This document shows, piece after piece, positions 16,342 to 25,058 of a stretch of 64,000 bases of DNA; within the stretch, counting starts at the first letter, position 1, and every line of letters begins with the position of its first letter. The position numbers were made by a program, and so were the translations under genes. The notes below the pieces were generated by a model. The model searched no databases. It saw only the letters and a list, made by a program, of their open reading frames with translations, and had not been told where the DNA came from. The stretch is taken from assembly GCF_003014755.1 (NCBI RefSeq), contig NZ_PYAW01000002.1, positions 1,116,001-1,180,000 of the forward strand. The letters are read 5' to 3'. The stretch is from Chitinophaga niastensis. Its GTDB lineage: Bacteria > Bacteroidota > Bacteroidia > Chitinophagales > Chitinophagaceae.

Positions 16342-17397
16342 CTATCCGATGATATACTTGCTCATCGGCAAATACGACAGCGCTTTCACAATAATATACG
16401 ACAATACAAAGGATACCACCGCCACCAAAGGAATTTTAAGCCCCGTAGAAATAGCCAGGGTATTGATCGCAGGGTGCACCAGGCTTTTCACGATCATAGC
16501 ATGCACCAGGAAGATCCCGAAACTCAGCACTGATACATCTGCCACCACTTTCTGCATAGTATTACTTTTTATGGTCGCAGGCTGAAATAGCAAAAACATA
16601 CCCACAGTCATCAATACTACATTGATAGTAAGATAACCCCAGCATAATTCCTGCGGCACACCATGTACCCTGGTGGTATAATTAAATCCGTAAAAAGTAG
16701 TCAGGAATCCTACTGAAAATAAAACCGCACACAACACGATACGTTGTACGCCGGAGAGTTTTGGTGGATACTGCTGGAGGTAATTACCGAGTAGCAGATA
16801 TCCGGTAAAACCGGTGAAGTAGTAGAATGTACCAATCGGGTTCCAGTCGCACTCACCGAGGATTTGCGGAAAATAAGTTTTTACATAGGGAAGAAATAAA
16901 GTAATGCCCCATATCAGCAGAAAATATTCTTTCATTTTACGGGAAGCTGTTTGCACCCAGGGCGAAAAAATGGGAATGTACAGATAGAGGCCTATCAGCA
17001 TGTAAATGTACCAGAAATGTTCATTCTTGCTGTTGAAATTCAGCGGAATGTGTGTGAAATTATGCCACATATCCGCTACGCCAAATTCACCGAACAGATA
17101 AGGCAATACTGCGTATAATACAGACCAGATCAGGAACGGGATGAGTATGCGGGAAAATCTTTTTGTAAGAAATACGCGGGGTGTATCTCTCATTGGCAGC
17201 AGCAAACAGCCGGAGAGCATCACAAATAATGGTACGCAGGGTCGTACCAGCGAGCCGTAAAAGGAACTCCAGAAAGCATCCTCCGGGATGTTCAGGTTAC
17301 CAATAAAAGCATCGCAGCAATGGGCTATTACTACCATGAAGCAGGCAGTAATACGGACAATATCCATCCAGTAAATATGGTGGGAGAGTGGTTTCAT
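16342..17397 (-). CDS. Acyltransferase 3 family membrane protein
   Basis: This is a 351-residue integral membrane acyltransferase (PF01757 type), expected to O-acylate an extracytoplasmic sugar or polymer. I start it at ATG 17397; the longer frame to 17445 would translate repeat B1. The N-terminal WMDIVRITACFMVVIAH is the family hallmark, with an Arg and a catalytic His about residues 14 and 24. About ten hydrophobic helices follow. The stop lies just beyond family C repeat units. The acceptor cannot be inferred. The neighbouring methyltransferase is co-oriented but separated by repeat B1, so co-transcription is uncertain. Confidence 0.85.
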   Translation of the reverse strand: MKPLSHHIYWMDIVRITACFMVVIAHCCDAFIGNLNIPEDAFWSSFYGSLVRPCVPLFVMLSGCLLLPMRDTPRVFLTKRFSRILIPFLIWSVLYAVLPYLFGEFGVADMWHNFTHIPLNFNSKNEHFWYIYMLIGLYLYIPIFSPWVQTASRKMKEYFLLIWGITLFLPYVKTYFPQILGECDWNPIGTFYYFTGFTGYLLLGNYLQQYPPKLSGVQRIVLCAVLFSVGFLTTFYGFNYTTRVHGVPQELCWGYLTINVVLMTVGMFLLFQPATIKSNTMQKVVADVSVLSFGIFLVHAMIVKSLVHPAINTLAISTGLKIPLVAVVSFVLSYIIVKALSYLPMSKYIIG

Positions 17398-17409
17398 TGT
17401 TCGTGGATT

Positions 17410-17500
17410 TTTTTCACGCAAAGGTGCAAAGCAGCAAAGGCGCAAAGAATGGTTTAATGATATTTGATTAAAGTATTTCTTTGCGCCTTTGCGTGAAAAA
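17410..17500. repeat. Inverted repeat, family B, copy B1
   Basis: The left arm (17410-17449) contains two CGCAAAG-type units and the right arm (17477-17500) contains one. The right arm can pair with the outer or the inner unit of the left arm. The unit reads CACGCAAAGGCGCAAAG. It separates two minus-strand genes. Copy B2 is at 33958. Confidence 0.85.
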
Positions 17501-17501
17501 A

Positions 17502-18395
17502 CTATATTTTACATTCGTACACAATAGAACTGCAGCGGTCTACCTGTTTCAATCCTTTGCGATAGGAGCGGAAGCCATGGAAGAAACCTGCCAACAGCCG
17601 GCTTTTACCGGTTTTATACTTTTCACTGAGCAGGCTTACGTAGAAGCCATCAAACACCATAGGGTGTTTTTTTATCAGCCTGATATGGTGTTGAGATAAT
17701 AATTTTTCCATAGATGCCGGCGAGAAATGGTAGAGATGACGGGGCACATCATAAGCGGCCCAGTATTCACCATAGTGTGCTGCATCGGAAGAAGTATAGT
17801 TAGGAACCGCTATAAGCAGGGATCCGCCGGGTTTCAGCAAAATACGGATATGATCCAGGTATCTGTGCAGGTCGTGCACATGTTCCAGTACATGCCACAT
17901 GGTAACTGCATCATATTGTTGTGGTGGCAGTGAATACAGCTGCTCAATCGGCAGTGCATCTATATTGTAAATATCCTTTGCATTACGACGTGCATTTTCG
18001 TCTGGTTCCAGGCCGGTAACAGTCCAGCCACCGGTTTGCATATAGTGAAGGAAGGCACCGGTGCCACTACCAATATCCAGTAATGCACCCTGTTTAATAC
18101 CAGCAGCATTACGCACCCAGTTTTGTTTGGAGCGCAGCGTGATCTTTCTAACACTGTGGTATAAGCGGTTGATCAGCCCTTTTTTAGTTTCGGAATGGGA
18201 AATATATTCCTGCGACTGATAGTAGCGGCCAATTTGCTCATTGTCCGGCACATCTTGTGTAAAACGGCCTTCGCAGCCACCGCAATGGAATATGGCGAAT
18301 GGTTTTTTTGATACAGTATAGTCTTTCGCAGTGAGTGCTTCATGTATTTGCGATGAACCACAAAGCGGACAGTTGTTGTAGTGAATTAAACTCAT
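17502..18395 (-). CDS. SAM-dependent methyltransferase with N-terminal zinc ribbon
   Basis: This 297-residue class I methyltransferase begins with a Cys-rich ribbon (CPLCGS at 9-14 and CGGC near 38-41). That arrangement is common in enzymes acting on nucleotide sugars or surface polysaccharide. The SAM-binding motif I is LLDIGSGTGAF near residue 105. A Methyltransf_23-like core continues with the WHVLEHVHD motif near 168. The C-terminus ends at the edge of repeat B1. It could belong with the acyltransferase downstream in surface glycan modification, but this rests only on proximity. The acceptor substrate is unknown. Confidence 0.85.
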   Translation of the reverse strand: MSLIHYNNCPLCGSSQIHEALTAKDYTVSKKPFAIFHCGGCEGRFTQDVPDNEQIGRYYQSQEYISHSETKKGLINRLYHSVRKITLRSKQNWVRNAAGIKQGALLDIGSGTGAFLHYMQTGGWTVTGLEPDENARRNAKDIYNIDALPIEQLYSLPPQQYDAVTMWHVLEHVHDLHRYLDHIRILLKPGGSLLIAVPNYTSSDAAHYGEYWAAYDVPRHLYHFSPASMEKLLSQHHIRLIKKHPMVFDGFYVSLLSEKYKTGKSRLLAGFFHGFRSYRKGLKQVDRCSSIVYECKI

Positions 18396-18418
18396 TTGAA
18401 TGTTGAATACGCTTAGAA

Positions 18419-19966
18419 TTATTTATACTCTCCCCATACATCTCTTAATGCATCGGCTATTTCACCCAGTGTACACAGATGCTCCACCGCTTCCACTACC
18501 AATGGCATAAGGTTTTCGGTGGTGCCGGCAGCTGTTGTAATGCGCTGCAGGATAGCCTGTACGGCCACATTGTCGCGACGTTCGCGCAGTGATTGCAGTC
18601 GATCTGATTGTATTTTACGGATACTGTCATCAATACGAAAAACCTCCGGAGCAGCCTGCTGCGCGGAAGTAAATTTGTTCACTCCTATGATGATCTTCTC
18701 ATTATTTTCTATCTCTTGCTGGTATTTATAAGCACTGCGGGCAATTTCATCCTGTACAAAACCTTGTTCAATGGCGCTTACTGCGCCACCCATGGCATCA
18801 ATTTTATGAATCAGCTCCCAGGCTTTGTTTTCTACTTCGTTGGTGAGGGCTTCTACATAAAAGGAGCCTGCCAGCGGATCTACTGTATCAGCAATACCAC
18901 TTTCATAGCCTACTATCTGTTGTGTGCGCAGTGCAATACGGGCTGCTTCTTCGGTTGGTAATGATAAAGCTTCGTCGTAGCCGTTGGTATGCAGGGATTG
19001 CGTGCCGCCTAAAGTGGCCGCCATGGTTTGAATGGCTACGCGTACAATATTGTTCTGTGGCTGCTGTGCTGTTAATGTGCTGCCTCCTGTTTGTGTATGA
19101 AAGCGCAGCATCTGTGCTTTTGGGTCTGTTGCGCCCAGCTCTTTCGTAATACTGGCCCACATGCGTCTGGCAGCACGGAATTTGGCTACTTCTTCAAACA
19201 GGTGATTATGAGCATTGAAAAAGAAGGAAAGTCGTTTTGCAAATACATTGATGTCCAATTCTTTTTCCAGGGCTGCTTTCAGATATGCTTTCCCGTTAGC
19301 CAGGGTGAAGGCGAGCTCCTGTACTGCATTGGCGCCTGCTTCGCGTATATGGTAGCCGGAAATGGAGATGGTATTCCACTTGGGTACTTCCTTACTGCAG
19401 TATGCAAAAATATCTGTGATGAGGCGCATGGAAGGTTTCGGCGGATATATGAAAGTGCCTCTGGCGGCATATTCTTTCAGGATATCATTTTGTATGGTGC
19501 CGGAAATCTTTTTCAGATCTGCGCCCTGCCTTTTGGCGAGTGCAATGTAAAATGCCAGCAGTATGAATCCTGTGGCGTTGATAGTCATAGAGGTAGAGAT
19601 CTTTTCCAGGGAAATATCTTTGAACAATATTTCCATATCTTCCAATGAATCAATAGCCACCCCTACTTTACCTACTTCACCTTCAGACATAGGGTGATCG
19701 GAATCGTAACCAATTTGCGTTGGCAGGTCAAATGCAACGCTGAGGCCCATTACGCCCTGACTCAGCAGGTAGTGGTATCGTTTATTGGATTCTTCTGCCG
19801 TGCTGAAACCCGCATACTGCCGCATCGTCCACAGTTTATCGCGGTACATAGTGGCGTGTATACCCCTTGTGAAGGGAAAGGTACCGGGTTGTTCTTCCAT
19901 AGCCACTGGCTGGGTGTACAGCGGAGCTATAGTGATGCCCGAATCGGTTTGAATAATCTTTTCCAT
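18419..19966 (-). CDS. Methylmalonyl-CoA mutase family, large (substrate-binding) subunit
   Basis: This 515-residue protein is the TIM-barrel part of an adenosylcobalamin-dependent acyl-CoA mutase. Recognisable parts are [20 protein letters not shown] near residue 29, [12 protein letters not shown] near 205 and [18 protein letters not shown] near 293. No cobalamin-binding DxHxxG domain follows, so the B12 domain must be a separate small subunit, and none is encoded in this window. The FHTQTGGS form resembles MeaA and archaeal two-part mutases more than the human enzyme. The substrate (methylmalonyl-, ethylmalonyl- or isobutyryl-CoA) cannot be fixed. It lies 23 bases upstream of the methyltransferase gene. 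Confidence 0.88.
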   Translation of the reverse strand: MEKIIQTDSGITIAPLYTQPVAMEEQPGTFPFTRGIHATMYRDKLWTMRQYAGFSTAEESNKRYHYLLSQGVMGLSVAFDLPTQIGYDSDHPMSEGEVGKVGVAIDSLEDMEILFKDISLEKISTSMTINATGFILLAFYIALAKRQGADLKKISGTIQNDILKEYAARGTFIYPPKPSMRLITDIFAYCSKEVPKWNTISISGYHIREAGANAVQELAFTLANGKAYLKAALEKELDINVFAKRLSFFFNAHNHLFEEVAKFRAARRMWASITKELGATDPKAQMLRFHTQTGGSTLTAQQPQNNIVRVAIQTMAATLGGTQSLHTNGYDEALSLPTEEAARIALRTQQIVGYESGIADTVDPLAGSFYVEALTNEVENKAWELIHKIDAMGGAVSAIEQGFVQDEIARSAYKYQQEIENNEKIIIGVNKFTSAQQAAPEVFRIDDSIRKIQSDRLQSLRERRDNVAVQAILQRITTAAGTTENLMPLVVEAVEHLCTLGEIADALRDVWGEYK

Positions 19967-20063
19967 GTTGTCTAAAACTAGCGTTGCAATGTTACATAAT
20001 TATTACGGTACTTCGCCGCAGAGAAAAATATTGATATTTTGTGTTAAAGTTTGACAGGCTATT

Positions 20064-20972
20064 ATGATCATTTATTCCCTATTAGGCATTACACTGGCAT
20101 TGGCAGTATATAGTTTATATCTCGTGTGGAAAGCCGGGAGCAGGCCGTTGACGGCTACCTTTACCTGGTTGCTGATGGGGCTCTCACTGGGTGTATTCGA
20201 CTATTTATATGGTACGTGGGTATATCTTTCCATTTATTCCAAATACATTTTTGGTGGACTGCTGGTATTATTTATTGCCGGCTACTTTTTCCGTAAACAT
20301 AATAAAGTAGCGGCGCCCACCCCAAAATGGAAGCGCGTCAGTAATGGTATAATGACTACTTTTTTTGTATTGGCTACTGCGCTATATTTTGAGGGCACCA
20401 CTGGTAAACCCCATACAGTGGAGCTTTCTTTTCCCTTTAAATCAGGTAAATACTTTGTATTACAGGGAGGTAAAGGACTTCCTACCAATTTATTTCATTT
20501 TAGTTTGCGTGGTGCCGTTTACGCCATGGATATTGTAAAACTCAATAGCTGGGGAGGTCGTGCTAATACCGTGTTTTCACGTAAGCTCGATGATTATGCG
20601 ATCTTCAATGATACCGTGTATGCACCCTGCGATGGCTTGGTGAAAAGGGCTTACAGCAATAACCCGGATAACATTCCGCCGGCTATGGACCGCGGACCTA
20701 AGAATACCAACCAGGTACTGTTGGAAACTGCCAACTATTATGTGTTTATGGGACACCTGAAACAGGGTAGCGTGGTGGTACATGAAGGCCAGTACGTAAA
20801 AAAGGGAGATGCCCTTGGCTGTGTAGGCAATTCCGGCTTCAGTACAGAACCACACCTGCACATGCAGGCACACGTAAAACAAGCCGGCATTCCCTGGTAT
20901 CAGGGAACGCCGCTGTATATGTTGTTTAACGGTAAAGGTTATCTGTTAAATGAAGTCATTAATGCCCGGTAA
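20064..20972 (+). CDS. Membrane-anchored M23 metallopeptidase
   Basis: This 302-residue protein has four N-terminal hydrophobic helices (about 2-22, 30-55, 60-76 and 93-110) and a C-terminal LytM/M23 domain facing the periplasm. The zinc site appears complete, with a His in LFHFSLRG, an Asp in VYAMD, a His in VFMGHLK and the HLH pair in EPHLHMQ. The enzyme should cut peptidoglycan cross-links or act as a divisome or elongation regulator. It is transcribed away from the mutase gene, and its stop codon abuts the stop of the next, oppositely oriented gene with no base between them. Confidence 0.88.
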   Translation: MIIYSLLGITLALAVYSLYLVWKAGSRPLTATFTWLLMGLSLGVFDYLYGTWVYLSIYSKYIFGGLLVLFIAGYFFRKHNKVAAPTPKWKRVSNGIMTTFFVLATALYFEGTTGKPHTVELSFPFKSGKYFVLQGGKGLPTNLFHFSLRGAVYAMDIVKLNSWGGRANTVFSRKLDDYAIFNDTVYAPCDGLVKRAYSNNPDNIPPAMDRGPKNTNQVLLETANYYVFMGHLKQGSVVVHEGQYVKKGDALGCVGNSGFSTEPHLHMQAHVKQAGIPWYQGTPLYMLFNGKGYLLNEVINAR

Positions 20973-21503
20973 TTATCTCATCAGCCTTTTTGCTTCTGCA
21001 TTGATAATCTGAGCGGTCAGCTCGGCAGGAGATTCGCCGGCCTGCATAAATACTTCGAGAATTTGTTTATTCAGCTCCATTGCCGGTGCATCCGGTGGCA
21101 ATTGTATCGCTACCTGGTTGATCACGGAAATGGTTTGCTCTTTCAATGTTTTTACTGCTTCCCAGGTAGTGGCAGATACATAGATCTGCTGCGTTACATT
21201 ATGCTCATATTCCGCTTTGATATTTTGTACCATCGATATCTGCATATCCACAGCAGAAAATCCTGGCTGATAGATACGCCCGATCAGGCTTTGCGGTGTA
21301 ATACGATCTGTATACAAAGCCATTCGCTCATATGCCTGTAACTGTAACGGAAGGATAGCAGCATTCACAGGTGCGGGCTTTTCCTCATCAGGCATGGCTT
21401 TCGCCTTAGGCTTCTTAAAAAGATCTTTAATTGTTGGATACACAATTGCTATTGCGCCCACCGCAAGAGCAATATACAAGAGGTTCTGCATATTCACATC
21501 CAT
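20973..21503 (-). CDS. Conserved hypothetical single-pass membrane protein
   Basis: This is a 176-residue protein with one N-terminal membrane helix (about residues 6-24), a short basic Lys/Pro linker and a predicted helical cytoplasmic domain (about 50-176) lacking recognisable catalytic motifs. It resembles small Bacteroidota proteins of unknown function that carry a QAYERM segment, here at about residue 58. An alternative start is Met5. Its stop codon immediately touches that of the convergent M23 gene. I cannot assign a role; the neighbours (an M23 peptidase and an aminotransferase) do not point to one. Confidence 0.75.
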   Translation of the reverse strand: MDVNMQNLLYIALAVGAIAIVYPTIKDLFKKPKAKAMPDEEKPAPVNAAILPLQLQAYERMALYTDRITPQSLIGRIYQPGFSAVDMQISMVQNIKAEYEHNVTQQIYVSATTWEAVKTLKEQTISVINQVAIQLPPDAPAMELNKQILEVFMQAGESPAELTAQIINAEAKRLMR

Positions 21504-21556
21504 CTTATTCTAAAGGTTTTATGCGCACAAATATATAATAATATTTTATATGTAGG

Positions 21557-22750
21557 TTACGCAAGTTTCCCTAACCAGGTCCGCAATCTTTCCACACCTT
21601 TTTCCAGTTTGTCCATACTTACCGCATAAGATAAACGGATACAGTTTGGCTGCTCGAAAGCAACGCCTGTAACAGCGGATACATTAGCTTTATGAAGGAG
21701 ATACATACAAAGATCATCTGCATCTTTGATATGAGAATCTTCAAATGATTTGTTGAAGAAAGCACTTACGTCCGGGAACATATAAAAAGCACCTTCGGGA
21801 TCATTTACTTTCAAGCCTGGAATGGTTTTCAGGGCTTCGTGTATATAAGCACGGCGTTTTTTAAACTCAGCTACCATGGCTACGGCAGTAGTTAATTCGC
21901 CTGTGAGGGCGGTAATGGCAGCACGTTGCGTGATAGAGCAGGTGGCAGAAGTAAACTGACTTTGAATTTTATCACATGCTTTAGCTACATCCAGTGGTGC
22001 GGCGAGGTAGCCCAGGCGCCAGCCGGTCATAGCAAAGCCTTTACTCAAACCGTTAATGATGATGGTGCGGTTTATCAGATCGCCAAACTGTGCGATGCTT
22101 TCATGTTTTCCTTCGTAATTGATATACTCATATATCTCATCAGAAATAATGAAGATCTGCGGATGTTTTGAAAATACCGCAGCGAGGCCTTCCAGCTCTG
22201 TTTTGGAATATACAGAACCGGTAGGGTTGCAGGGAGATGAAAACATAAACAGCCTGGTTTTGGGCGTAATAGCCGCTTCCAGTTGTGCTGGTGTGATCTT
22301 GTAATTATTTTCAATGCTGCAGGGAACAAATACAACTACACCCTGGCAAAGTCTTACCTGTTCTGAATAAGTTACCCAGTAAGGCGTAGGGATGATCACT
22401 TCATCACCCGGATCAACAATGCTCAGTACTGCATTGGCCAAACTCTGTTTGGCACCGGTAGATACTACAATTTGTTCCGGCGTATAGTCAAGACCGTTAT
22501 CTCTTTTTAATTTGTGTACTACTGCCTGTCTTACATCCGCATAGCCTGCCACAGGAGTATAGTGTGTGTAGCCTTCGTCAATTGCCTTTTTGGCTGCTTC
22601 CCGGATATGTACCGGGGTATCAAAGTCTGGTTCTCCAATACTAAGGTCTACAATGTCTATTCCCTGGGCTTTCAACTCGCGGCCGAGTTTCGCCATTTTA
22701 ATTGTTTGAGGCTCGGAAATCCGTGTCAGCCTTTCTGCTAGTTGATTCAT
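21557..22750 (-). CDS. aspC: PLP-dependent aminotransferase (aspartate aminotransferase, class I)
   Basis: This 397-residue fold-type I enzyme transfers amino groups between aspartate and 2-oxoglutarate, or closely related pairs. It belongs to the Ib subgroup. Key parts are LSIGEPDFDTP near residue 37, the cofactor-contacting SSPCNPTG near 175, the PLP-binding Lys237 in GLSKGFAMTGWRLGY, and a C-terminal Arg in CIRLSYA that should hold the alpha-carboxylate. Length and motifs are typical. A TAGGTTTG box sits 20 bases before the ATG, so it probably has its own promoter. Specificity beyond the subgroup is an inference. Confidence 0.92.
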   Translation of the reverse strand: MNQLAERLTRISEPQTIKMAKLGRELKAQGIDIVDLSIGEPDFDTPVHIREAAKKAIDEGYTHYTPVAGYADVRQAVVHKLKRDNGLDYTPEQIVVSTGAKQSLANAVLSIVDPGDEVIIPTPYWVTYSEQVRLCQGVVVFVPCSIENNYKITPAQLEAAITPKTRLFMFSSPCNPTGSVYSKTELEGLAAVFSKHPQIFIISDEIYEYINYEGKHESIAQFGDLINRTIIINGLSKGFAMTGWRLGYLAAPLDVAKACDKIQSQFTSATCSITQRAAITALTGELTTAVAMVAEFKKRRAYIHEALKTIPGLKVNDPEGAFYMFPDVSAFFNKSFEDSHIKDADDLCMYLLHKANVSAVTGVAFEQPNCIRLSYAVSMDKLEKGVERLRTWLGKLA

Positions 22751-22770
22751 ATCTTAACTATTGACCAGAA

Positions 22771-22778
22771 CAAACCTA
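22771..22778 (-). promoter_or_regulatory. Promoter -7 box of the aminotransferase
   Basis: On the minus strand this reads TAGGTTTG, a full match to TAnnTTTG, 20 bases before the ATG. A -33 element is not evident. Confidence 0.5.
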
Positions 22779-22824
22779 CAGAAAAAAAGTAGAAAAGAGC
22801 GGGAAAGATATATCGTTGCTGCTA

Positions 22825-22871
22825 TACAAACGCAGAACGGACCGGCAATACCGGTCCGTTCTGCGTTTGTA
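22825..22871 (-). terminator. Long GC-rich terminator hairpin
   Basis: Perfect 21-base arms (22825-22845 and 22851-22871) enclose a five-base loop. It lies after the DUF4397 gene stop (22885) on the minus strand and before the aminotransferase promoter, so it ends the DUF4397 transcript. Confidence 0.85.
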
Positions 22872-22884
22872 TAATTTAATGATT

Positions 22885-23601
22885 TTAGTTGTAGTAACTG
22901 TAAAAAGCATCTACCATTAAGGAGTCGCCTGCAGGGCTGCCTGGTTTGCCAGCCATATAAACAGTATACACATTACCCTGCTGGAAGGAAGTTACTTTCA
23001 GCTTATTGTTGCTAACCAGTACAGAATCCTTGCCAGCGCGCTTTATAGTCACCACACCATTCATGTTTAAGCTTGGCAGCGGAGAGAATGAGCTGGAAAA
23101 CGCAGGCGTGAATATCCTGTTACTGTCAACTTTGGTATTACCGATGAATACATCTACCAGACCGGCTTCTTTGCTGAGATTTAAAAAGCGGAAATAGACT
23201 TTATCCTGTGTGTAATTGCTGAGATCACTATAAACAGTAGCTGCTTTTATCGGGTTATCATACAGTAAAAAGGTATAAAATTTAGTAGAATCATATGGAT
23301 AATCCGGGGTGCTGAGAACGAGACTGTCGGCACCCGCTTTCTTAAATGTAAAGTTATGCGGACCGCCATACACAGAATATCTTGCCTGGAAGTTGAAACC
23401 GATAGCACTGTTGCTTGTAACTTTGGTACCGTTGTCATAAAAGTCGAGGCCTATACCGTTGGTAGAGGTGTTCAGAAACCATATGCTGGCCTGTGGTCTT
23501 GGCGGAGTGCTGATCGTATCGTTTTTCAAGCAGGAAGAAAATCCGATTACTCCGGTTAACAGGGCTACTACGGCCCATACGCGATTTTTCTTGGTAAGCA
23601 T
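22885..23601 (-). CDS. DUF4397 domain lipoprotein
   Basis: This is a 238-residue exported lipoprotein. The signal peptide ends in GFSSC with the lipid-bearing Cys at residue 24. The mature protein is beta-rich and contains the DUF4397 pattern (ASIWFLNTSTNGIGLDFYDN near residue 39). A second half repeats the same style of strand pattern with VYFRFLNLS and VDVFIGNTKV, which suggests two tandem beta-sandwich units. The function of DUF4397 is unknown. It starts 13 bases after the stop of the serine hydrolase gene, so the two are very likely co-transcribed. Confidence 0.88.
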   Translation of the reverse strand: MLTKKNRVWAVVALLTGVIGFSSCLKNDTISTPPRPQASIWFLNTSTNGIGLDFYDNGTKVTSNSAIGFNFQARYSVYGGPHNFTFKKAGADSLVLSTPDYPYDSTKFYTFLLYDNPIKAATVYSDLSNYTQDKVYFRFLNLSKEAGLVDVFIGNTKVDSNRIFTPAFSSSFSPLPSLNMNGVVTIKRAGKDSVLVSNNKLKVTSFQQGNVYTVYMAGKPGSPAGDSLMVDAFYSYYN

Positions 23602-23614
23602 TTGCTCTCAGTTT

Positions 23615-24844
23615 TTAATAGTGTGTTATATGACTGTTTGTGTTTTTATAATTTAGTTTGAAACGGGAAAGGTCCGGTTGATATTTTTTATTACGTTGTT
23701 GTTCTGCAGTGTAAATAATCTCTCCCAGTGTTTTGAGAAAGGGTTTGCCGATTTCATCAAATACCTGTTGGTCATCTCCTAAAATCCCATCTTTATTCAC
23801 AAATATGCTGGCTGATAATAAGAACTCTATATTATTGGCGAAATCCACAATATAAGCTGTATCAGTTAAAAAGCCGTATGCCCATCCCGGTTTGTTGAAT
23901 ATCCGGATATTGGCCGGTATCTGCTGATCACCCATTCCCCCGAAAAGCAACAGCTTTGCATAAGTTTGCGGAAAGTGTGCCGGATCATACAAAGGATCAA
24001 TAGATTCTTCCGGATATTGCGACATGCAACGATACAAAAACTGGTAATCGTCCTCAGTTAAACGGAAACGTTGTTGTTTTGTTACAGCCTCCGGAAAAAT
24101 TATACTGCGAAGGATATCATGCAAATGGGTGAGAGGTAGCTTGTTACGATAGGAAAAGTCCATGGGCTTGCGTTCCAGCTGCCCCTGGTGGTTGTAATGT
24201 GCCTGTCCTGCAAAATCCTGCCGGGCAGGAAATACCAGGTTACTACGAATTGCCGGCTGCTGGTACAGTAAATGTTTACCCTGTTGCAGCCGTATACCGT
24301 TGGTATACTTATTTGCTTCCTCATGTAAGGGAAGCCCTACCCGGTGCCTGATATGGGCCTGCTGATAGCCCATTTCCCACAGCCGTCGGTTAAAATGCTC
24401 CTGTCCCACAAATTCATAAAGGCGGTTAAAGGCATCGTTATCGCTGACCAGAAATATTTTTTTAATATAATGCGCCACAGATGGTACTTTGTCTGCCGCC
24501 GAATAATCGTGTAATACACCCGGATTAACACCCGGCAGGGGCGCTGTAAACATCGGGGTATTGCGGGTGGCACCGGCAATCTGCAGATCATACAGTTTTT
24601 CCAGTGCCAGTATAGCACCCGGGAGTTTTACGGTAGAAGCTGGGTAATAATAGGTGCCTGGCGAAACACCGTAGGAATAATCCGTAAAATGCGGATGCTG
24701 GCGTGCGTCCCGGTCAATCCGGGTAAAAATAATCTGTAAACGGTAGGCAGCAGGATCGCTGAAAACGGCGCCTAAACGGCTTTTTTGACCTTTCAGCAAA
24801 GCATCCAGGAAATTATCTGTTGCCGGATAATGTTGGGTTTGCAT
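23615..24844 (-). CDS. Class A beta-lactamase-like serine hydrolase
   Basis: This 409-residue protein has the beta-lactamase2 fold signatures: Ser70-x-x-Lys73 in PASTVKLPGA, Ser134-Asp135-Asn136 in VSDNDAFN, and a KPGWAYG segment in the place of the usual KTG. No signal peptide or lipobox is visible at the N-terminus, and no in-frame ATG lies just upstream. This is odd for a penicillin-recognising enzyme. The region between SDN and KPG is long. Many Bacteroidota homologues are annotated simply as serine hydrolases, so beta-lactam hydrolysis should not be assumed. It leads a two-gene unit with the DUF4397 lipoprotein. Confidence 0.82.
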   Translation of the reverse strand: MQTQHYPATDNFLDALLKGQKSRLGAVFSDPAAYRLQIIFTRIDRDARQHPHFTDYSYGVSPGTYYYPASTVKLPGAILALEKLYDLQIAGATRNTPMFTAPLPGVNPGVLHDYSAADKVPSVAHYIKKIFLVSDNDAFNRLYEFVGQEHFNRRLWEMGYQQAHIRHRVGLPLHEEANKYTNGIRLQQGKHLLYQQPAIRSNLVFPARQDFAGQAHYNHQGQLERKPMDFSYRNKLPLTHLHDILRSIIFPEAVTKQQRFRLTEDDYQFLYRCMSQYPEESIDPLYDPAHFPQTYAKLLLFGGMGDQQIPANIRIFNKPGWAYGFLTDTAYIVDFANNIEFLLSASIFVNKDGILGDDQQVFDEIGKPFLKTLGEIIYTAEQQRNKKYQPDLSRFKLNYKNTNSHITHY

Positions 24845-25009
24845 ATATTTGTCGCTGTTATGAACTGTAAAGCAAAGAAATAATATTAAAAACTAACACC
24901 AACCAGGATCGCAGATTTAGAAAAAAGTATGTCAACAAGCCCGCAAACTCAGGCGTAGATTGATTTTGCACCTCTTTTAACAAGGGCTTTAATATATCGA
25001 TTTTAATTC

Positions 25010-25017
25010 TATCTTTG
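25010..25017 (+). promoter_or_regulatory. Promoter -7 box of secDF
   Basis: TATCTTTG is an exact TAnnTTTG match, 41 bases before the secDF ATG. The -33 position holds only a CTTTAA string. An AT-rich leader with a run of nine T follows. Confidence 0.65.
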
Positions 25018-25058
25018 CAACTCTTAAAAATTTTTTTTATAAACCCGAAACAAACAGT

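Noticed and set aside
22825..22871. Additional member of the A-C repeat class
   Set aside because: The stem is unique in the window, GC-rich with a short loop and no periodic units, so an ordinary terminator explains it.
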